Shown: positions 3,722 to 6,096 of the stretch, piece after piece
How positions within the stretch are numbered: position 1 is the stretch's first letter
Layout: each line of letters opens with the position of its first letter
Assembly (NCBI GenBank): GCA_947259625.1
Contig: CAMYMY010000232.1
Location: 1 to 6,096 of the forward strand
Direction of reading: 5' to 3'
Length of the DNA stretch: 6,096 nucleotides
Source of the DNA: an uncultured Kiloniellales bacterium
GTDB lineage: Bacteria > Pseudomonadota > Alphaproteobacteria > Kiloniellales > JAKSDN01
Position numbers and translations under genes: made by a program
Notes under the pieces: model-generated
What the model was told of the DNA's origin: nothing
Databases searched by the model: none
What the model saw: only the letters and a program-made list of their open reading frames with translations

Positions 3722-5812
3722 TCAGTTCTGTTTGATCTTACTGCCCTTCATAACGATGTCGCTGGACGCCTTCGCGTTTATCTTCCCCGAGCCCTTGATG
3801 TTGATATCCTTGCCGTCGATCGTGATATCGCCGTTTTTCTTCATGGTGATGCTGGCGCTCCCGGTCTGGAAAACGATCTCGTCGCCAGCGTCGACCAGCA
3901 GCTTCTTGCCGACACTCAGTATATCGTCCTTGCCGATCTTGTGCTCGCGATTGTCCCCGATGGACACTGTCTCTTTTTGGCCCACGTCTTCTGTGCGGTT
4001 CTCGCTGATCGTAATTGTCTCATCCTTGCCGACACTCTCGGTCCGGTTTTCGCCGATCGAGATGTTCTCGTCCTTGCCAACGCTCTCAGTCCGGTCCTCG
4101 CCGATCGATATGCTCTCATTCTTACCGACGCTCTCCGTACGGTTTTCGCCGATCGAGATGCCCTCGTCCTTGCCGACATTCTCGGTGCGGTTCTCGCCGA
4201 TCGTGATCGACTCGTTCTTGGCAACATCCTCCGTGCGGTCGTTCCCGACATTCGTCGTCTCGTCGTTCTCGACGACGTTGTCCTGGTTCTTCTCGGCGTG
4301 GATGTAGAGCTGCTCCTCGCCCTTCTTGTCCTCGAAGCGGATCTCGTTGAAGTTCTCGGGCGTGCCCTTCTTGGTGCTTCGGCTCTTGACTCCGCTCTGG
4401 GTCTTGTTGTCCGGCAGGCCGTAGGGCACCGGGTTGTCGCCGTTATAGACGCGGCCGGTGATGATCGGCTGGTCCGGGTCGCCCTCGAGGAAGTCGACGA
4501 TGACCTCCTGGCCCATGCGCGGGATCTGGATGCCACCCCAGCCCTTGCCGGCCCAGGGAGACGAGACGCGGATCCAGCAGGAGCTCTTCTCGTCGGACTT
4601 GCCCTCGCGGTCCCAGTGGAACTGCACCTTGACCCGGCCGTGCTTGTCGGTCCAGATCTCCTCGCCCGACTTGCCGACCACGATCGCCGTCTGCGGGCCC
4701 TGGACCACCGGCTTGGGCGTGACGCGCGGCGCCCGGAACTGCCGCTGGCCGTCGATCGCCGTGAACCGGCAGTGGCAGAGCGACTCGCCCTTGGCGGCGC
4801 CCTCGGACTCGTAGGCGTCCGAGCGCAGCTCGACCGCACTCGAGACGATCAGGTACTCCCGGTTCTGGTCCTCGCGCGGATAGTCGGTCAGCTCGAACAG
4901 GCCGCCGGAGGCAAGCCCGGCCACGTCGCCCTCGCCCTCGACCCGCTCGAACTGGCAGTGCAGCTCCTCCAGGCGGACCTTGGCGTAGGTGTCGCCGTCG
5001 CCGCTGGTCAGGTATTCGCCGGGATAGTCGTAAACCTCGCAGTCGGCCTGGCCGTGCTCGAAGGGCTTGTTAAGGCGCACCTCGAGATCCGCCTTGGGCT
5101 TCTCGAAGTCGAAATCCCTCAGCGTGTAGGCGCCGGGCTGCACCTCCTTCTGCACCGACCAGCCGGAAACGTGGTCGCGCTCGCGCTGGCCGCCCTCCTC
5201 CGGCGGATAGTAGGGCACCTGCTCGTAGCCGGCACTCGGCTCGTGCGCGCTCGCCCCGTCGGCCAGCACCAAGGTGTGCTTGCCGTCCTCGTGCAGGAAA
5301 TAATAGTAGATGCCCTCCTGCTCCATCAGGCGGCTGACGAAGTTGAAGTCCGTCTCGCGGTACTGCACGCAGTACTCCCAGGTACGGTAGCTGCCGCTCA
5401 GCTTGTCCTCGAAGTCCGTGAAGCCCTGGTCGCCGAACACCTGCTTGATGATGTCCGGCACGGTCTTCTCCTGGAAGATGCGGTTGTCGGCGGTGCGCGT
5501 CAGGAACCACAGCCAGGGCCTGAGCGTTGCCCGGTAGCGCGCGAAGTTGCCCGAGGCGCCCGCGTAGCAGAACTGGCTGGCGAAGCCGTTGAAATACCGC
5601 ATCTCCCCGCTCTGCGGCATGTCCAGGCGGACCGTCAGGTTCTCGCCCAGCACGTCCTCCAGCTCGATCTCGTGGTCCTCGCTGAGCAGCTCCAGCTCGA
5701 AGGCCGACAGGCGGCCCAGGCTCTCACTCGCCCGCATGGAACGGAACAACAGCACGTCCTCGCCCAGAGGACTGGAGACGGCGATCCGTCTTTCCGCCTG
5801 CTTTAGCAACAT
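3722..5812 (-). CDS. vgrG: Type VI secretion spike protein VgrG (TssI) with a long beta-helical needle
   Basis: VgrG trimers form the puncturing spike on the Hcp tube of the T6SS and carry effectors out of the cell. The protein has 696 residues from ATG 5812, chosen because GGGGAG lies six bases upstream; GTG 5830 lacks a site. Residues ~10-360 form the gp27-like base (EDVLLFRSMRASESLGRLS, ETDFNFVSRLMEQEGIYYYF, YDYPGEY). Residues ~375-460 form the gp5-like OB fold (IWTDKHGRVKVQFHWDREG, SCWIRVSSPWAGKGWGG, MGQEVIVDFLEGDPDQPII). FNEIRFEDKKGEEQLYIHAEKN (~488-509) marks the T6SS Vgr junction. From ~507 to the C-terminus the chain is continuous octapeptides, expected to form the triple-stranded beta-helix needle. 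There is no extra C-terminal effector domain, so this is a non-specialised VgrG that depends on separate cargo. A DUF6484 gene follows after 55 bases, in the same operon. Confidence 0.95.
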   Translation of the reverse strand: MLLKQAERRIAVSSPLGEDVLLFRSMRASESLGRLSAFELELLSEDHEIELEDVLGENLTVRLDMPQSGEMRYFNGFASQFCYAGASGNFARYRATLRPWLWFLTRTADNRIFQEKTVPDIIKQVFGDQGFTDFEDKLSGSYRTWEYCVQYRETDFNFVSRLMEQEGIYYYFLHEDGKHTLVLADGASAHEPSAGYEQVPYYPPEEGGQRERDHVSGWSVQKEVQPGAYTLRDFDFEKPKADLEVRLNKPFEHGQADCEVYDYPGEYLTSGDGDTYAKVRLEELHCQFERVEGEGDVAGLASGGLFELTDYPREDQNREYLIVSSAVELRSDAYESEGAAKGESLCHCRFTAIDGQRQFRAPRVTPKPVVQGPQTAIVVGKSGEEIWTDKHGRVKVQFHWDREGKSDEKSSCWIRVSSPWAGKGWGGIQIPRMGQEVIVDFLEGDPDQPIITGRVYNGDNPVPYGLPDNKTQSGVKSRSTKKGTPENFNEIRFEDKKGEEQLYIHAEKNQDNVVENDETTNVGNDRTEDVAKNESITIGENRTENVGKDEGISIGENRTESVGKNESISIGEDRTESVGKDENISIGENRTESVGKDETITISENRTEDVGQKETVSIGDNREHKIGKDDILSVGKKLLVDAGDEIVFQTGSASITMKKNGDITIDGKDINIKGSGKINAKASSDIVMKGSKIKQN
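3911..4246 (-). repeat. Seven 48-bp tandem repeats encoding VgrG needle octads
   Basis: Seven consecutive 16-residue units of the form G-E-N-R-T-E-S-V-G-K-D-E-x-I-S-I occupy VgrG residues 523-634 and correspond to 48-bp DNA units. The best-conserved copies are 4031-4078, 4079-4126, 4127-4174 and 4175-4222, which share the core CGCCGATCG. The first (GNDRTEDV...) and last (GDNREHKI...) units are the most diverged. Each unit is two beta-helix octads. Near-identity at DNA level suggests recent duplication or slippage that could alter needle length. Confidence 0.9.
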
Positions 5813-6060
5813 CTCCCGCTCCCCATTCACCGCGATGTTATCGCAGTCGGCGCAGATTGCCTAGGCAAAGGAGCACGTTATCCTCGGATCGTCGCACGCT
5901 TTTCGCGGCGCGTCCCGGGGTTGTCCCATTGCCTCGATCATGCCCGTGCCACCATCCGACGGCCGGGGCCACTTTGCAGTGAGTATAGTCACATTTCGAC
6001 GAATAGGGTCTTCGGCTCCGGTGCTTCGCCTCGGCGGGCATGCACCGTTCCGCGGCCCTT
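5813..6060. other. Intergenic region upstream of vgrG, no convincing gene
   Basis: This stretch of about 250 bases between the vgrG start and the divergent promoter near 6066 holds only frames without good starts or family resemblance. It contains a Crp/Fnr-like palindrome (5978-5993), a perfect 12-bp palindrome TTGCCTAGGCAA (5857-5868) and an inverted repeat GCGAT-GTT-ATCGC (5832-5844) just before the vgrG ribosome-binding site. No good -35/-10 pair for vgrG could be fixed. TATACT inside the 5978-5993 palindrome, read on the minus strand, is the best -10 but lacks a -35. Confidence 0.5.
5978..5993 (-). promoter_or_regulatory. Candidate Crp/Fnr-family operator (TGTGA-N6-TCACT)
   Basis: On the minus strand the sequence is TGTGACTATACTCACT, which matches the Crp half-site pattern TGTGA-N6-TCACA at nine of ten half-site bases. 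It lies about 165 bases upstream of vgrG and about 70 bases upstream of the plus-strand -10, so it could serve either gene. The centre contains TATACT, a possible vgrG -10. Short matches like this occur by chance. Confidence 0.3.
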
Positions 6061-6062
6061 TG

Positions 6063-6071
6063 TGATAGAAT
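6063..6071 (+). promoter_or_regulatory. Extended -10 promoter element for a divergent plus-strand gene
   Basis: TG-A-TAGAAT matches the extended -10 form TGn-TATAAT with one mismatch in the hexamer. No clear -35 lies 16-18 bases upstream, which extended -10 promoters tolerate. Transcription would start near 6078, shortly before the AGAAGGAG Shine-Dalgarno, which fits a short leader. Confidence 0.4.
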
Positions 6072-6086
6072 CGTCTCGCCCCCACC

Positions 6087-6094
6087 AGAAGGAG
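6087..6094 (+). promoter_or_regulatory. Shine-Dalgarno sequence of a gene starting beyond the right edge
   Basis: AGAAGGAG ends two bases before the window ends, so a start codon would lie a few bases outside. Together with the TAGAAT element at 6066-6071 it indicates a gene transcribed away from vgrG. The product cannot be seen. Confidence 0.45.
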
Positions 6095-6096
6095 CG

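Noticed and set aside
3916..4839. 307-codon minus-strand frame of mainly R, S, T and A inside vgrG
   Set aside because: It is an alternative-frame shadow of vgrG and reads as low-complexity Arg/Ser/Ala sequence.
3941..5806. 621-codon open frame on the plus strand opposite vgrG
   Set aside because: It is the antisense shadow of a GC-rich gene: dominated by L, A, V, R and D, with no family pattern, while the minus frame is a clear VgrG.
5936..5951. Possible sigma-54 promoter (TGGCAC) for vgrG
   Set aside because: The -24 half TGGCAC is present on the minus strand, but the -12 position reads TGAT instead of TTGC, so the essential GC is missing.
5838..6085. Two minus-strand frames (67 and 74 codons) upstream of vgrG
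   Set aside because: Neither has a good ribosome-binding site or a natural-looking protein sequence, and they overlap each other in a promoter-like region.
1..6096. tRNA, rRNA or CRISPR array
   Set aside because: No cloverleaf, rRNA signature or regularly spaced repeat-spacer pattern was seen. The only tandem repeats are in-frame vgrG octads.

Overview
The window looks like a cargo-carrying type VI secretion (T6SS) 'vgrG island' from a GC-rich proteobacterium. The VgrG body is strongly GC-rich (one 60-base stretch near 5161 is about 70% GC), while the effector region is nearer 50% GC (for example around 2701). The organism cannot be named from the sequence. An alphaproteobacterium is a guess based on GC content and the style of the VgrG and the IS3-family element.

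All convincing genes lie on the minus strand and read from right to left. The order is vgrG (5812 to 3722), a DUF6484-type spike-extension protein (3666 to 3172), a gap with a possible 53-aa small ORF (2928 to 2767), an AHH/HNH-type nuclease toxin (2752 to 1901) and its Imm11/DUF1629-type immunity protein (1889 to 1338). Gaps are short, the toxin and immunity genes nearly touch, and the effector start has a strong Shine-Dalgarno sequence, so the whole run is probably one operon. In the inferred model, VgrG trimerises as the T6SS spike. The DUF6484 protein has an OB-fold-like part and a tip resembling VgrG's own C-terminus, and extends or adapts the spike. The nuclease is the cargo and Imm11 protects the producer and its sisters. 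No PAAR protein or known adaptor (DUF4123, DUF2169, DUF1795) is recognisable in the window.

An IS3-family insertion sequence of the IS407 type (94 to 1340, OrfA plus OrfB, also minus strand) abuts the 3' end of the immunity gene. The immunity stop codon appears to be the terminal TGA of the IS inverted repeat, so the immunity C-terminus may be clipped. No target-site duplication is visible. Left of the IS, a strong bidirectional rho-independent terminator hairpin occupies positions 1-33.

The right edge (5813 to 6096) is an intergenic region. It holds several palindromes, including a Crp/Fnr-like TGTGA-N6-TCACT site, and a plus-strand extended -10 plus Shine-Dalgarno sequence. These suggest a divergent gene that starts just beyond the window.
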